Part shown: piece after piece, positions 26,623 to 35,506 of the stretch
Position numbering within the stretch: the first letter of the stretch is position 1
Layout: each line of letters opens with the position of its first letter
Source of the DNA: Lewinellaceae bacterium
Lineage (GTDB): Bacteria > Bacteroidota > Bacteroidia > Chitinophagales > Saprospiraceae
Assembly (NCBI GenBank): GCA_024644235.1
Contig: JAHELJ010000007.1
Location: 89,249 to 153,248 of the forward strand
Length of the DNA: 64,000 nt
Reading direction: 5' to 3'
The notes under the pieces: model-generated
The model's database searches: none
What the model was told of the DNA's origin: nothing
The model's input: only the letters and a program-made list of their open reading frames with translations
Position numbers and translations under genes: made by a program

Positions 26623-27420
26623 TTATCGTTGTTCACTTGCGGTAGAACCAGGCATTAGTACAAACTCCCCAAGTGCCTCTTCTAATGGACTAAATTCTTC
26701 GGAACCGAAGCCATAGTGCAATCTCTTTCTCCAACCCTCTGCGTATTGGAAGTTCCCTGACATCCTTCCCACCTCTAGGGAAAGGGTTTGCATGGAATGC
26801 AAATAGCTGTCCATTCCCTGACTACGATCCAGCCAGGTTTTCTGGCTTTGATGACAAGCCAACATCTTAGTCTTCAGGTCGATGACCGAGGTAATGTCGA
26901 CAAAAATGTTGGGCACTATTTTGTCTCCCAAAATATCTTGGTTGCCATGAGGCTGTGCATGATAAACAGCAATTGGCTGTTCTACCGCTTCTCGCTCAGG
27001 ATCTGTCTGAAAATTGAGCATGCCCATAGTGAAGGCTGCTGTGGCACCCAGCCGCGCCGAATTCTGGTGATCCTCCATATAGTCTTGCGGTGAATGTAAC
27101 AACAGAATTTCTGGTGATACTTCGCGCATGATCGCAGCGACCCTGGCCAATAGCGCCGGCTCATAGAAGATGGCGATGTCATCTACCAGGGGCTCATGAT
27201 ATACCGCGCCAATCAGGTGAGCTGATTCCATCGCCTCCTCTCTTCTGATTTCAGTGATCAAGTTTTTGGAATGAACGGCGGTACCGCAGCTTCCATTGGC
27301 AATGTTCATATAGTGGATTTCATATCCTGCTCGTTTCAGCAGGATTAGTGTTCCTGCCTTTAGGAACTCAATGTCATCCGGATGGGCTGCTACTGCAAAT
27401 GCGCGTAAAGAGTCACTCAT
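26623..27420 (-). CDS. PIG-L family deacetylase (LmbE-like)
   Basis: A 265-residue protein with AHPDDIEF near the N-terminus (His13, Asp15, Asp16), the zinc-binding AHPDDE-type motif, and HSPQDYMEDHQNSARLG, which supplies the second metal-binding His. The family removes acetyl groups from N-acetylglucosamine-containing molecules. Its stop is followed by the convergent gap. The NagB-like gene lies immediately upstream, 3 bp away, so the two are co-transcribed. No signal peptide is seen. Confidence 0.88.
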   Translation of the reverse strand: MSDSLRAFAVAAHPDDIEFLKAGTLILLKRAGYEIHYMNIANGSCGTAVHSKNLITEIRREEAMESAHLIGAVYHEPLVDDIAIFYEPALLARVAAIMREVSPEILLLHSPQDYMEDHQNSARLGATAAFTMGMLNFQTDPEREAVEQPIAVYHAQPHGNQDILGDKIVPNIFVDITSVIDLKTKMLACHQSQKTWLDRSQGMDSYLHSMQTLSLEVGRMSGNFQYAEGWRKRLHYGFGSEEFSPLEEALGEFVLMPGSTASEQR

Positions 27421-27423
27421 TGA

Positions 27424-28350
27424 TTAATGCATTTCAGCGTCGCACGTACCAATCCCAGGTCGATAGAAATTGAACTGTACATTGGGATGATCGGCCAATA
27501 GAGACATCGGTACAGAACTATCCGCAATGCCCTTTGAGATCATATAAGTGGTGAGCCTCATCCCAAAGGGATTGTCATGCATACCCGCATGCCAGATGGA
27601 GACTTTCTCAGACTTCCAGGTTTCATGCGGACCCACGGTGAGCGCCCGGGTCGGCACGTTCTGCACCACTCCCCCACCTGAGGTCCGTGCGTTCTGGATA
27701 AGGGTAATCGGATGCAGCTCTACTTCCCTCGTCTTGAATTGGCGATAATCGTCTGGTGATGGTGGAGCATCCGCATATTTTCCTTCCCTGCGCAAGGGAT
27801 CGTTGAATGCCCAGTGCTTCACTTCCCCTTGCCCACCCTGCATAACCAGGCAGCGGGCTTGGTCCCAGCTTTTATGAAAAGAATTCAGATCTGCCTTGGG
27901 GAAATGCAGGTTTTCTTCTGGCATTCGAAGATCCGGTCTTATGCGATCGAAGCACAGGTACCGGTTCGCACGTTGAAAGCTTAGTGGATGATCTTGAGAA
28001 ACCTCTTTCCCGTTGACTACCCATTCATCCATCGCCCAAAAATGAGCATGGCGAAGATCAACGTTTAGCTCATTGACCAGCCTGGCTACCAATGGCAATT
28101 GTTCGGTAGGTCCAATAGGCCCGCAGATTCCTACCGGATTCTCCTCGCTAGCCTGTGCCCAGGTGGTCACATATTCCAACGCCTCGGCCAGATAAAAATC
28201 TTCCAATGTCTCGTAAAACTTCACCTGAAATCCTGGCCGCGAAAGAGTCAGCAGATTATCAGCCGACAAGGCTGCTGCTGCATCAAGAATTTCCCGGTCC
28301 AAGGTGGTATAGTCCCACCAATCCGGTGCTATTGTGCTAAGTGGTCGCAT
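27424..28350 (-). CDS. Divergent glucosamine-6-phosphate isomerase/deaminase-like protein
   Basis: A 308-residue NagB-superfamily protein. [19 protein letters not shown] corresponds to the phosphate-binding loop, AMDEWV (107-111) to the LDEY motif and DHPLSF to the HPxSY region. The catalytic loop reads [14 protein letters not shown] (172-185) instead of GxGxDGHIAFNEP. The His is kept (His179), but the position of the catalytic Asp is Val177 and the Glu is Asp184. It may use a changed mechanism or substrate, or be a binding protein. The C-terminus lies 3 bp from the PIG-L gene, which points to amino-sugar metabolism. Confidence 0.75.
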   Translation of the reverse strand: MRPLSTIAPDWWDYTTLDREILDAAAALSADNLLTLSRPGFQVKFYETLEDFYLAEALEYVTTWAQASEENPVGICGPIGPTEQLPLVARLVNELNVDLRHAHFWAMDEWVVNGKEVSQDHPLSFQRANRYLCFDRIRPDLRMPEENLHFPKADLNSFHKSWDQARCLVMQGGQGEVKHWAFNDPLRREGKYADAPPSPDDYRQFKTREVELHPITLIQNARTSGGGVVQNVPTRALTVGPHETWKSEKVSIWHAGMHDNPFGMRLTTYMISKGIADSSVPMSLLADHPNVQFNFYRPGIGTCDAEMH

Positions 28351-28384
28351 TTGATATCCCGATTATCTGCTTTCAACTGAATCC

Positions 28385-28441
28385 TTTAGTGTTTAGTGTT
28401 TAGATAAACTCTCAACTCTAAACCCTCAACTTTCAACTCTC
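28385..28441. repeat. Seven-nucleotide-phased tract between operon genes
   Basis: The blocks TTTAGTG, TTTAGTG, TTTAGAT, AAACTCT, CAACTCT, AAACCCT, CAACTTT, CAACTCT repeat with period seven. The 3' edge runs into the end of the minus-strand oxidoreductase gene at 28433. Confidence 0.65.
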
Positions 28442-29866
28442 CATTTCCCACCCCGGTCGCACCTCCTCTTTGATGAACTTATCTGCTTCAGGCATTCCCT
28501 CTGCCTTCATGTTATCGGCATGCCATGTGATCTTCTTACCTCCCAGACGAAGTGATAGTACTCCCAGCAAAGTAATTTCGGTGAGATGAGCAGCATATTC
28601 GAAATTAGAACTTGGCGAAGGACCACCTTTTATGGCTTCAATCCAATCGGCATGATGACCATTAGTTTCGGGCAATGTTGGATTTGAAAGGTCAACGGAT
28701 TCTAGCAGGCCTTCCGGAAAAACTTTTGGCGCTCTACCTCTCCCTTCGTACAACATGACTCCTTTGTCTCCAACATATAATGCTCCGCGAGACGATAAAT
28801 TCAGATCCTTTGGGATCAAAGGCGGGCGCTCCGGTCGCAAGCCGCCTGAGTACCAGGTAACTTTCAGCTCTTCCTGATCTTTAGAAGGAAATCGGTAATA
28901 GCCAATCTCGCCATGAGGGGCGATATCTTCATCATTATAGCCCGCGGGAAAAAGCTCAACACTCGCCGGAGATGGCAAATCCAACCCCCAAACGGCAGCA
29001 TCCAGATCATGGCAGCCAAAGTCACCCATTGCTCCACAACCAAAGTCCCAGAAATCGCGCCAGGTAACCGGGGTGTACACTTCATTGAACGGACGCATTG
29101 CCCTTGGTCCCAGCCAAATGTCCCAATCGAATCCATCAGGAACTGATGAACTTGAGTCGGGTAAGCCTTGCAGTCCTGCTGTCCAACGTGACGCCGGCAC
29201 CCAGGCATGAACCTCTTTGACGGTGCCGATCACTCCCGCTCGAAGATACTCCACGGTCTGCCGGATTCCCTCCACGCTGTGCAACTGGTTACCCATCTGG
29301 GTCGCTAACCCGGTTTGGCGAGCTAGGGCACTGACCTTTCTGGCCTCCCAAATGTTGTGGGTCAGTGGTTTTTCGCAATACACGTGCTTTCCAGCTTCCA
29401 TGGACTTGATGGAAACATAGGCATGGGTGTGATCCGGAGTGGCGCAAAGTACAGCGTCTATCTCACTCCGTTCATCGAGCATCTTCCGGAAATCAGTGTA
29501 TTCCGCAAGGCGATAAGTTGGTATCTGTTTCTGATAGTGCGATTCGACCATTTCTTTGACTGGACCTCGACCAGCCTCCGACCGGTAATAGAATCGCTGC
29601 AGATTCCAGTACTGCGCAGGATCGGCAATGGCAGATACCTGGACTTCATCTAGTTTGAAGAGATCCTGGATGTTCTGTTTTCCTCGTCCACCAACACCAA
29701 CTACCCCTACATTCACACGGTCACTTGGAGCAGTATAACCTTTGCCTCCCAAGATGTGTCTTGGCATGATTGTGAACAAACTGGCCGTAGCTAATCCAGC
29801 TCGTTTGACAAACCTTCTACGCGAATCCCGGCTCATACCAATATTATTCCCTTTCAATGATTTCAT
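28433..29866 (-). CDS. Tat-exported Gfo/Idh/MocA-family oxidoreductase
   Basis: A 477-residue protein with a twin-arginine signal (DSRRRFVKRAGLATASLF) and then the NAD(P) Rossmann motif GVVGVGGRGKQN. CEKPLTH carries the family lysine, and GAMGDFGCHDLDAAVWGLDL the catalytic His/Asp region. Such exported members act on sugars in the periplasm with a tightly bound cofactor. Met11 (29836) is an equally possible start. It lies upstream of the NagB-like and PIG-L genes in the same direction and divergent from the FG-GAP lipoprotein gene. Confidence 0.9.
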   Translation of the reverse strand: MKSLKGNNIGMSRDSRRRFVKRAGLATASLFTIMPRHILGGKGYTAPSDRVNVGVVGVGGRGKQNIQDLFKLDEVQVSAIADPAQYWNLQRFYYRSEAGRGPVKEMVESHYQKQIPTYRLAEYTDFRKMLDERSEIDAVLCATPDHTHAYVSIKSMEAGKHVYCEKPLTHNIWEARKVSALARQTGLATQMGNQLHSVEGIRQTVEYLRAGVIGTVKEVHAWVPASRWTAGLQGLPDSSSSVPDGFDWDIWLGPRAMRPFNEVYTPVTWRDFWDFGCGAMGDFGCHDLDAAVWGLDLPSPASVELFPAGYNDEDIAPHGEIGYYRFPSKDQEELKVTWYSGGLRPERPPLIPKDLNLSSRGALYVGDKGVMLYEGRGRAPKVFPEGLLESVDLSNPTLPETNGHHADWIEAIKGGPSPSSNFEYAAHLTEITLLGVLSLRLGGKKITWHADNMKAEGMPEADKFIKEEVRPGWEMES

Positions 29867-29943
29867 AATGTTGCCATCTTCAAGTCAAAATATACAAAAC
29901 GATCCGCTTCAAATTGGTGAGAAATCACCACATTTGAAACATC

Positions 29944-31419
29944 ATGATCAGATGGTTCCCTGGATTCGTAATAGCTTGTCTCGTTTTGTCGTGCTCGAAA
30001 GAAAAAACACAAACCCTATGGATATCAGCTCTGCCTCACCTTGGTGCTTATGCCTCTCCCCGAACCTGCGATCTTAATAATGACGGTATTCTAGATATCG
30101 TTATGGGTACCGGTCGAAATGAGTTCCAACCCAGCGATTCTGCTGTAATTGCCCTAAACGGGGCAACCGGTGAAGTCCTCTGGCATGCCTCCGCAACTGA
30201 TCAAATCGTAGGTTCCGCTACCTTCCTTGACATCAATAGCGATGGAATCAAGGATGTAATTATCGGTGGCAGGGGAGCTAACCTGATGGCTCTGCAAGGC
30301 CATAATGGAGCAGTCATATGGCGGTATCAAACCCAGGATACCGTTGTGAATTCTCGTGGGTATGCTCGTTTCAACTTCTATAATACACAGATTATTCCTG
30401 ACCAGAATGGCGATGGCATTCCTGATCTTTTGGCAGCGAATGGTGGCAACGTGCATGCGCCACCTCATTCTGAAAAACTCAGGTATCCTGGTGTGCTCTT
30501 GGTCATCAACTCGGCAAATGGACGGGTCATCGCCGCTGACATCATGCCTGATGGAAAAGAAACTTATATGTCGCCAGTGATTCACGATTTCGATGGAGAT
30601 GGTAATATGTCCATTCTATTCGGTACTGGTGGCGAAACGGTCGGAGGCAACTTGTATATGATCGATCTGCAATCATTCATGGCCGAAGACATTTCATCTG
30701 CTGAGCTTCTGATTGAGGGTCAAGACCATGGTTTTATTGCTCCTCCAACCCTGGCCGATATCAATGGAGACCGGGTGCACGATATCATTGTCAACTATCA
30801 TGGTGGAACAACATATGCCATAGATGGGGTAGATCATTCAATACTCTGGTCCATCAGTTTTGAAGGTCTCGAATCCAGCAGCTCCGTCATACCAGGCTAT
30901 TTCAACGAAGATGGGACACCAGATTTCTTCACTTATTTCTGTAAAGGGGAATGGCCTGATAACACCGGTCTGGAACGAATTATGATCGATGGGAAAAACG
31001 GCAAGGTCTTGTACCGTGCCTCTGCAGATTGTGGTGGCATCCATAGTGGCATCAGTGTTGATTTAAATGGAGATAAGATCGATGAAGTCATTGTCAACTA
31101 CAATTCATTCGATTGTAACCAGCCACAGTTTCAAAAAATTGTCCATCATCTGGAGCTGATCGACTTTACCCGGAATTCAACGGAAGTGCTGATCCCCAGA
31201 ATATTTTCAAAGAGCATAGCTTCTACACCGTGGATCGGATATCTCGCAAATGACGGGCTTCTCGACATCATTTTCGTGCGTATGACAAATACTTCAGCGT
31301 TATACGATGCCAATGGATTGCAGATTGAGAGACATGCGATCACTACTCATTCAAAGGCAGAGCCCACCTGGGGATCATACATGGGTTCAGATTATTCCGG
31401 AATTCTTTCAGGCAAATGA
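29944..31419 (+). CDS. FG-GAP/VCBS-repeat beta-propeller lipoprotein
   Basis: A 491-residue lipoprotein (lipobox LVLSC, Cys17). At least six calcium-loop repeats of the form D-x-N-x-D-G-x-x-D occur: DLNNDGILD, DINSDGIKD, DQNGDGIPD, DFDGDGNMS, DINGDRVHD and DLNGDKIDE, each before a short blade strand. ALNGATGEVLWHA also recalls PQQ-like propellers. It is probably a surface-exposed binding protein. It is divergent from the exported oxidoreductase, so the two may share control sequences in the 77-bp gap. Confidence 0.8.
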   Translation: MIRWFPGFVIACLVLSCSKEKTQTLWISALPHLGAYASPRTCDLNNDGILDIVMGTGRNEFQPSDSAVIALNGATGEVLWHASATDQIVGSATFLDINSDGIKDVIIGGRGANLMALQGHNGAVIWRYQTQDTVVNSRGYARFNFYNTQIIPDQNGDGIPDLLAANGGNVHAPPHSEKLRYPGVLLVINSANGRVIAADIMPDGKETYMSPVIHDFDGDGNMSILFGTGGETVGGNLYMIDLQSFMAEDISSAELLIEGQDHGFIAPPTLADINGDRVHDIIVNYHGGTTYAIDGVDHSILWSISFEGLESSSSVIPGYFNEDGTPDFFTYFCKGEWPDNTGLERIMIDGKNGKVLYRASADCGGIHSGISVDLNGDKIDEVIVNYNSFDCNQPQFQKIVHHLELIDFTRNSTEVLIPRIFSKSIASTPWIGYLANDGLLDIIFVRMTNTSALYDANGLQIERHAITTHSKAEPTWGSYMGSDYSGILSGK

Positions 31420-31500
31420 GAGGAATGAGCAAAAGTCTATAAATCAATTGTCGGAAATTATATCGCTTTCGTTTTGACATTTTTTAAGAAATTCATCGGG

Positions 31501-31934
31501 ATGTGCTCATACCTTAGTTTTTACTTGGCTATTGCTCTGGTACTCTGTTCCTGTTGTAAGATTACAGATCCAGGGGAAGCGGCTGACTTGACTGACCAAT
31601 GTATTCGATATCATGATCCCGACGATTTATGGTTTGACTTTGCCTATCGGCTTTTTTCGAGACTGACATTGCCGGTGGATCAGAGGTCGAGACCACGATT
31701 GAAATAGATATTGGCAGGAACTACTTCAGGTATATTCAAGAGGAAGCAGGTACAGACATGGACATTGTAGGATATTCCTGTTTCGAACCTAATAGTGATT
31801 CATCAAATTGCGAGCGAATCCGTCGAAAACATGACTATTGGGTGTATTTGTATAGACTGCCAATGGATGAGGAAAAACAAGTGGGAGAAAGACTGATAAG
31901 AAGCGGTGAAGTAGATGTGGGCGTAATTGCATGA
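31501..31934 (+). pseudogene. Frameshifted small lipoprotein gene
   Basis: The frame from the ATG at 31501 encodes a lipoprotein signal (LVLCSCC) and runs to WFDFAYRLF at a run of six T residues (31652-31657). There it shifts and soon stops. One more T would join it to a second open frame that reads ETDIAGGSEVETTIEIDIGR, then FRYIQEEAGTDMDIVGYSCF and on to a stop at 31932-31934, giving about 144 residues. The homopolymer site makes a sequencing error as likely as a true frameshift or phase variation. The product is of unknown function. Confidence 0.75.
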
Positions 31935-31988
31935 ACCTACTTATCTTGCCACCGATCATCTTGTGAAATTTGAACCACTCAATAGAAA

Positions 31989-33455
31989 ATGAAAACCCTA
32001 CTGCAATTTGTCTGCTATTTCTTACTCTTTATGGGCTTAGCCTGTAAAGCCCCTTTAATTAGTCCTTTTGATCAAGACTTTGTTGATGCCACCCTGCGAA
32101 TAGATTATTTCCATGAAGGTGATGCACAATCAGAAAGTGTGGCCGTAGATAAGACCTACCGATATGAGGGATGGGCAGGTAGCCAAGTCAACCTTATTGA
32201 TTCTCTTAATTACGGTGCCTATTATCACAAAGTTTACAATCAGTCTTCCGGACGATTGATATACTCCAGGGGATTCGACAGTTATTTTAAGGAATATCAG
32301 GTGAGCACTCCCGCACTAGAGGGTGAGGTCAAAGAGTTTCATGAATCAGCCATTGTTCCCATGCCCCAAAATCAAATTGTCTTTGCCCTCGATAAACGAG
32401 CTAAAACAGGAGAGCTGGAAGAAATATTCAGAATCGAGATTGATCCGAATCAGGCTGATTCCATTGCAACAGACCCGGAAGTAAGAGTATTTACCAGTCT
32501 AGAAAATGGCGACCCACACACCCATGCTGACATTGCCATCATCGGAGATGGATATTCCAGCGAGGAAATACAAAAGTTTGAGAATGACCTAAACCGATTC
32601 ACAGAAATCTTCTTTCGAGCTGATCCTTGCAAGACCTATCAAGACCGCTTCAATATCCGAGGTGTATTGAAACCTTCTCAAGATAGTGGCATTGATGAAC
32701 CCCGTGCTGGCATTGATAAGAATACTGCTGTCAATTGCACCTTCAATTCGATGGGTTCGGAAAGATACGTTCTCACTGAAGATAACAAATCGCTTCGGGA
32801 TATCGCTGGTCACGCACCCTACGATGCCCTGTATATCATGGTGAATCATTCGCGCTACGGGGGTGGTGGCATCTACAATTTCTACTGTGTATATACATCT
32901 GACAACATCGATAGCGACTACCTAATGGTTCACGAATTTGGACACTCATTCTTTGGCCTGGCTGATGAATATTATACATCATCTACCGCCTACAATGACT
33001 TCTACTCCTCCGATTTCGAACCCACCGAGCCAAATATCACTGCCTTGCACGATCCCGAAAATATCAAATGGAAGCATCTGTTGACTCCCGGCATCAAACT
33101 ACCCACTCCCTGGGGCAAGACCTTATATGATAGTCTTGATTTGATATGGCAAGCACAAAGAGCAGAAATGAACGACCGCATTGCTGAACTTCAAAAAAAT
33201 GAGGCCCCGGAAGAGGAGGTAATATTGGCAAAGGCGGAGTATGACAAACGAAGCATCGAGCGGGACATCCAAGTCCAGGAGTATCTGGAAAAAGAGAAGC
33301 ATGCTCATGAAGTAGGAGCTTTTGAAGGAGCCGGTTACATGTCAACCGGACTTTATCGCCCTTCGGTAAATTGCATTATGTTCACCCGGACCGAATACTT
33401 CTGTGCTGTGTGCCAGGATGCAATGATTGGAATCATCGGATCGTATTCAAAATAG
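31989..33455 (+). CDS. M64-family (IgA peptidase-like) metallopeptidase lipoprotein
   Basis: A 488-residue protein with lipobox MGLAC (Cys19). The N-terminal 150 residues form a beta-rich domain. The catalytic domain has ADIAIIGDGYS, the zinc motif HEFGHSFFGLADEYY (HEFGH 315-319, third ligand Asp/Glu at 326-327) and, near the end, NCIMFTRTEYFCAVCQDAM, all hallmarks of M64 peptidases. A helical insert of about 60 residues, charged and coiled-coil-like (EMNDRIAELQKNEAPEEEV), lies between. It is likely secreted or surface-bound. Confidence 0.9.
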   Translation: MKTLLQFVCYFLLFMGLACKAPLISPFDQDFVDATLRIDYFHEGDAQSESVAVDKTYRYEGWAGSQVNLIDSLNYGAYYHKVYNQSSGRLIYSRGFDSYFKEYQVSTPALEGEVKEFHESAIVPMPQNQIVFALDKRAKTGELEEIFRIEIDPNQADSIATDPEVRVFTSLENGDPHTHADIAIIGDGYSSEEIQKFENDLNRFTEIFFRADPCKTYQDRFNIRGVLKPSQDSGIDEPRAGIDKNTAVNCTFNSMGSERYVLTEDNKSLRDIAGHAPYDALYIMVNHSRYGGGGIYNFYCVYTSDNIDSDYLMVHEFGHSFFGLADEYYTSSTAYNDFYSSDFEPTEPNITALHDPENIKWKHLLTPGIKLPTPWGKTLYDSLDLIWQAQRAEMNDRIAELQKNEAPEEEVILAKAEYDKRSIERDIQVQEYLEKEKHAHEVGAFEGAGYMSTGLYRPSVNCIMFTRTEYFCAVCQDAMIGIIGSYSK

Positions 33456-33903
33456 CACCACAAAGGGTTGTGCCGTTTGGTACTTTAAGCAGGTGGAAAA
33501 GTGGATTCCTTATTTGCTTGGTAGTGTTCAGGTATTCGTGGCAGTCGGTGCCCTGCCCGCAGGTCTCATGATGATATGGGATCCCACAGGCAGCTCTCTG
33601 GGATTGTCATTGGAAGCGTTATCCAACTCACCTTTTGACAATTACCTTATTCCGGGCATTACGCTCTTTTTAGTGAACGGCATCGCTCAACTAGGGGGAG
33701 CTATTCTCTGTTTTCGGAAACACCCCCTGTATGGGAAGTTGGGTTTATTGTTGGGAATATTATTAATGGGATGGATATTGATGCAGCTCTATCTACTTGG
33801 CCTGGTCAGCAGCTTACAAGTTGCTTTCTTTGTAATTGGTCTTCTGGAAGTTCGGCTGTCGTTGTATACATACCGTTCCCAGCACACCGGGGTAAATCAA
33901 TAA
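33427..33903 (+). CDS. Small membrane protein of unknown function
   Basis: The frame encodes about 136-158 residues with four hydrophobic segments, starting IPYLLGSVQVFVAVGALPAG and including IPGITLFLVNGIAQLGGAIL. The first possible start (33427) overlaps the M64 gene by 29 bp. A GTG at 33493, just before EKWIPYLLG, gives a more natural protein. It ends 3 bp before the methyltransferase gene, so the two are probably translated together. I do not recognise the family. Confidence 0.65.
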   Translation: MESSDRIQNSTTKGCAVWYFKQVEKWIPYLLGSVQVFVAVGALPAGLMMIWDPTGSSLGLSLEALSNSPFDNYLIPGITLFLVNGIAQLGGAILCFRKHPLYGKLGLLLGILLMGWILMQLYLLGLVSSLQVAFFVIGLLEVRLSLYTYRSQHTGVNQ

Positions 33904-33906
33904 TTA

Positions 33907-34380
33907 ATGAATATCATCGGAAAACCCAGCATCAATCCATTGGTGTTTTTCTCCGGAAAGATTGCCGGCTATGTCATTTGGGTATTATTATTCTTTGAAA
34001 TTTTTCGCAGCATTTCATCCGAGCAACTTATCGCAGATTGGAAGCAGATCGTTGCTGTAATTCTGACGGCAGCCGGCATAGTAATCAGTACCGTTGGGTT
34101 ACTAAATCTAGGTGATTCTACCCGAGCTGGATTGCCTCTTGAGGAGACCAAATTGAAGACTCATGGAATCTACCGGCTCAGCAGGAATCCGATATATCTC
34201 GGATTCAATTTCTTGTCATTGGCGGCAATGTTGCTAATACCTACCCCATTCGTCATTATTCTTGGGATCTTCAATTTGATCACCCACCACCTCATCATTC
34301 TGGCCGAGGAAAGATTTCTTAAGAACCGGTTTGACACAGCTTATCTTCATTACATGGATCAAGTGAGGAGGTATATTTAG
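33907..34380 (+). CDS. Isoprenylcysteine carboxyl methyltransferase-like (PEMT/ICMT) membrane protein
   Basis: A 157-residue protein with four hydrophobic segments. HGIYRLSRNPIYLGFNFLS and the C-terminal EERFLKNRFDTAYLHYMDQV are the SAM-binding signatures of the ICMT/phospholipid methyltransferase superfamily. In bacteria these small proteins methylate lipids or unknown isoprenoid or thiol substrates. It is co-directional with the preceding membrane protein. Confidence 0.85.
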   Translation: MNIIGKPSINPLVFFSGKIAGYVIWVLLFFEIFRSISSEQLIADWKQIVAVILTAAGIVISTVGLLNLGDSTRAGLPLEETKLKTHGIYRLSRNPIYLGFNFLSLAAMLLIPTPFVIILGIFNLITHHLIILAEERFLKNRFDTAYLHYMDQVRRYI

Positions 34381-34480
34381 TCACCATATGTAGCAATCAC
34401 ATAGTAGAGACCATGGTCCGATATTGACTCAATTCTCACTATCTTAAATGAAATCAGACATTATCTCAGAAGATCAGCAC

Positions 34481-35503
34481 ATGAAAACTTTTTTCTTCCT
34501 AGCAGGAATACTTTGGTGCCATATTGGTTGGTGCCAGGACGATACCAATAGACTGCCCATCATTGATATGCACCTTCATGCCTTGCCAGGGAATTTTTTT
34601 GGTCCGGGACCGTTAGCATTCTGCCTCCCCACTAACCAATGGCCAACGAAAGAGCACGGCATTCCTTATCGTCAAACATTCAAAAGATGGGAAAAGGATC
34701 CCACAACAGTGGACTCAACTTGCCTCAATCCCATATGGTCTTCAACAGATAGTGACACCATCATGGTAAAGACTTTGGAGATTTTGGAGCGTCGAAACAT
34801 TATTGGCATAACTAGTGGTCCTCTTGTCCATCGCTATTTTGAAATGAATCCACAAAGAATCATCAAGGGGTTGATGTTCAATCTGGCTTTTAATGCCCCT
34901 CCAATTGATTCCTTGAGGCGCTGGTTTGTAAAGGGAGACTACCAGATCTTGGGAGAAGTCACTAATCAATATTCCGGCATAGCCCCTGGCGACCCCGATT
35001 TCGAACCTTATCTGGCTTTGGCAGAAGAACTAGAAATTCCGGTAGGTATTCATATGGGCCCGGGGCCACCCGGTGTGGCATATGTAAATAGTCCAGGATA
35101 CCGAGGCCGTCTACATGACCCATTATTGTTGGAAGAAACCCTTCTCAAATACCCCGACCTAAGGATTTATATCTGTCATGCCGGATGGCCGATGATTGAT
35201 AATTTATTAGCGCTGATGTGGGCACATCCTCAGGTATATGTCGATCTCGGTATCATTTCCTATGCTTTACCAGTGAAGGAGTTTCACCGCTTCTTACGTC
35301 GAATTGTGGAAGCAGGTTTTGGAAATCGAATCATGTTTGGATCAGATCAGATGGTTTGGCCGGAAACAATAGAGGTAGCTATTTCGAACATTGAGAGCGC
35401 TGATTTTCTGACGCAAGACCAGAAGCGCGATATTCTTTATAACAATGCGGCACGGTTTCTTCAATTCTCTAGAGAGGAGATCGAAGGTCATCACAGTTGG
35501 TAA
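34481..35503 (+). CDS. Exported amidohydrolase-family metal-dependent hydrolase
   Basis: About 340 residues. The start at 34481 (MKTFFFLAGILWCHIGWCQ) gives a clean signal peptide; the frame is also open from 34448. The TIM barrel shows IIDMHLHALPG (first metal HxH), GIHMGPGPPGV, YICHAGWPMIDN and MFGSDQMVWPE, which supply the remaining His and Asp ligands as in TatD-like and decarboxylase-like amidohydrolases. The end is 3 bp from the M19 dipeptidase gene, so they are co-expressed. The substrate is unknown. Confidence 0.85.
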   Translation: MKTFFFLAGILWCHIGWCQDDTNRLPIIDMHLHALPGNFFGPGPLAFCLPTNQWPTKEHGIPYRQTFKRWEKDPTTVDSTCLNPIWSSTDSDTIMVKTLEILERRNIIGITSGPLVHRYFEMNPQRIIKGLMFNLAFNAPPIDSLRRWFVKGDYQILGEVTNQYSGIAPGDPDFEPYLALAEELEIPVGIHMGPGPPGVAYVNSPGYRGRLHDPLLLEETLLKYPDLRIYICHAGWPMIDNLLALMWAHPQVYVDLGIISYALPVKEFHRFLRRIVEAGFGNRIMFGSDQMVWPETIEVAISNIESADFLTQDQKRDILYNNAARFLQFSREEIEGHHSW

Positions 35504-35506
35504 GAA

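Noticed and set aside
28385-28441. Resemblance of AAACCCT-like blocks to plant-type telomere repeats
   Set aside because: Only isolated blocks match and neighbouring blocks diverge; the shared feature is the period of seven, not the sequence.
31474-31500. TTG start at 31474 for the broken lipoprotein gene
   Set aside because: The ATG at 31501 places the lipoprotein signal at the normal position.
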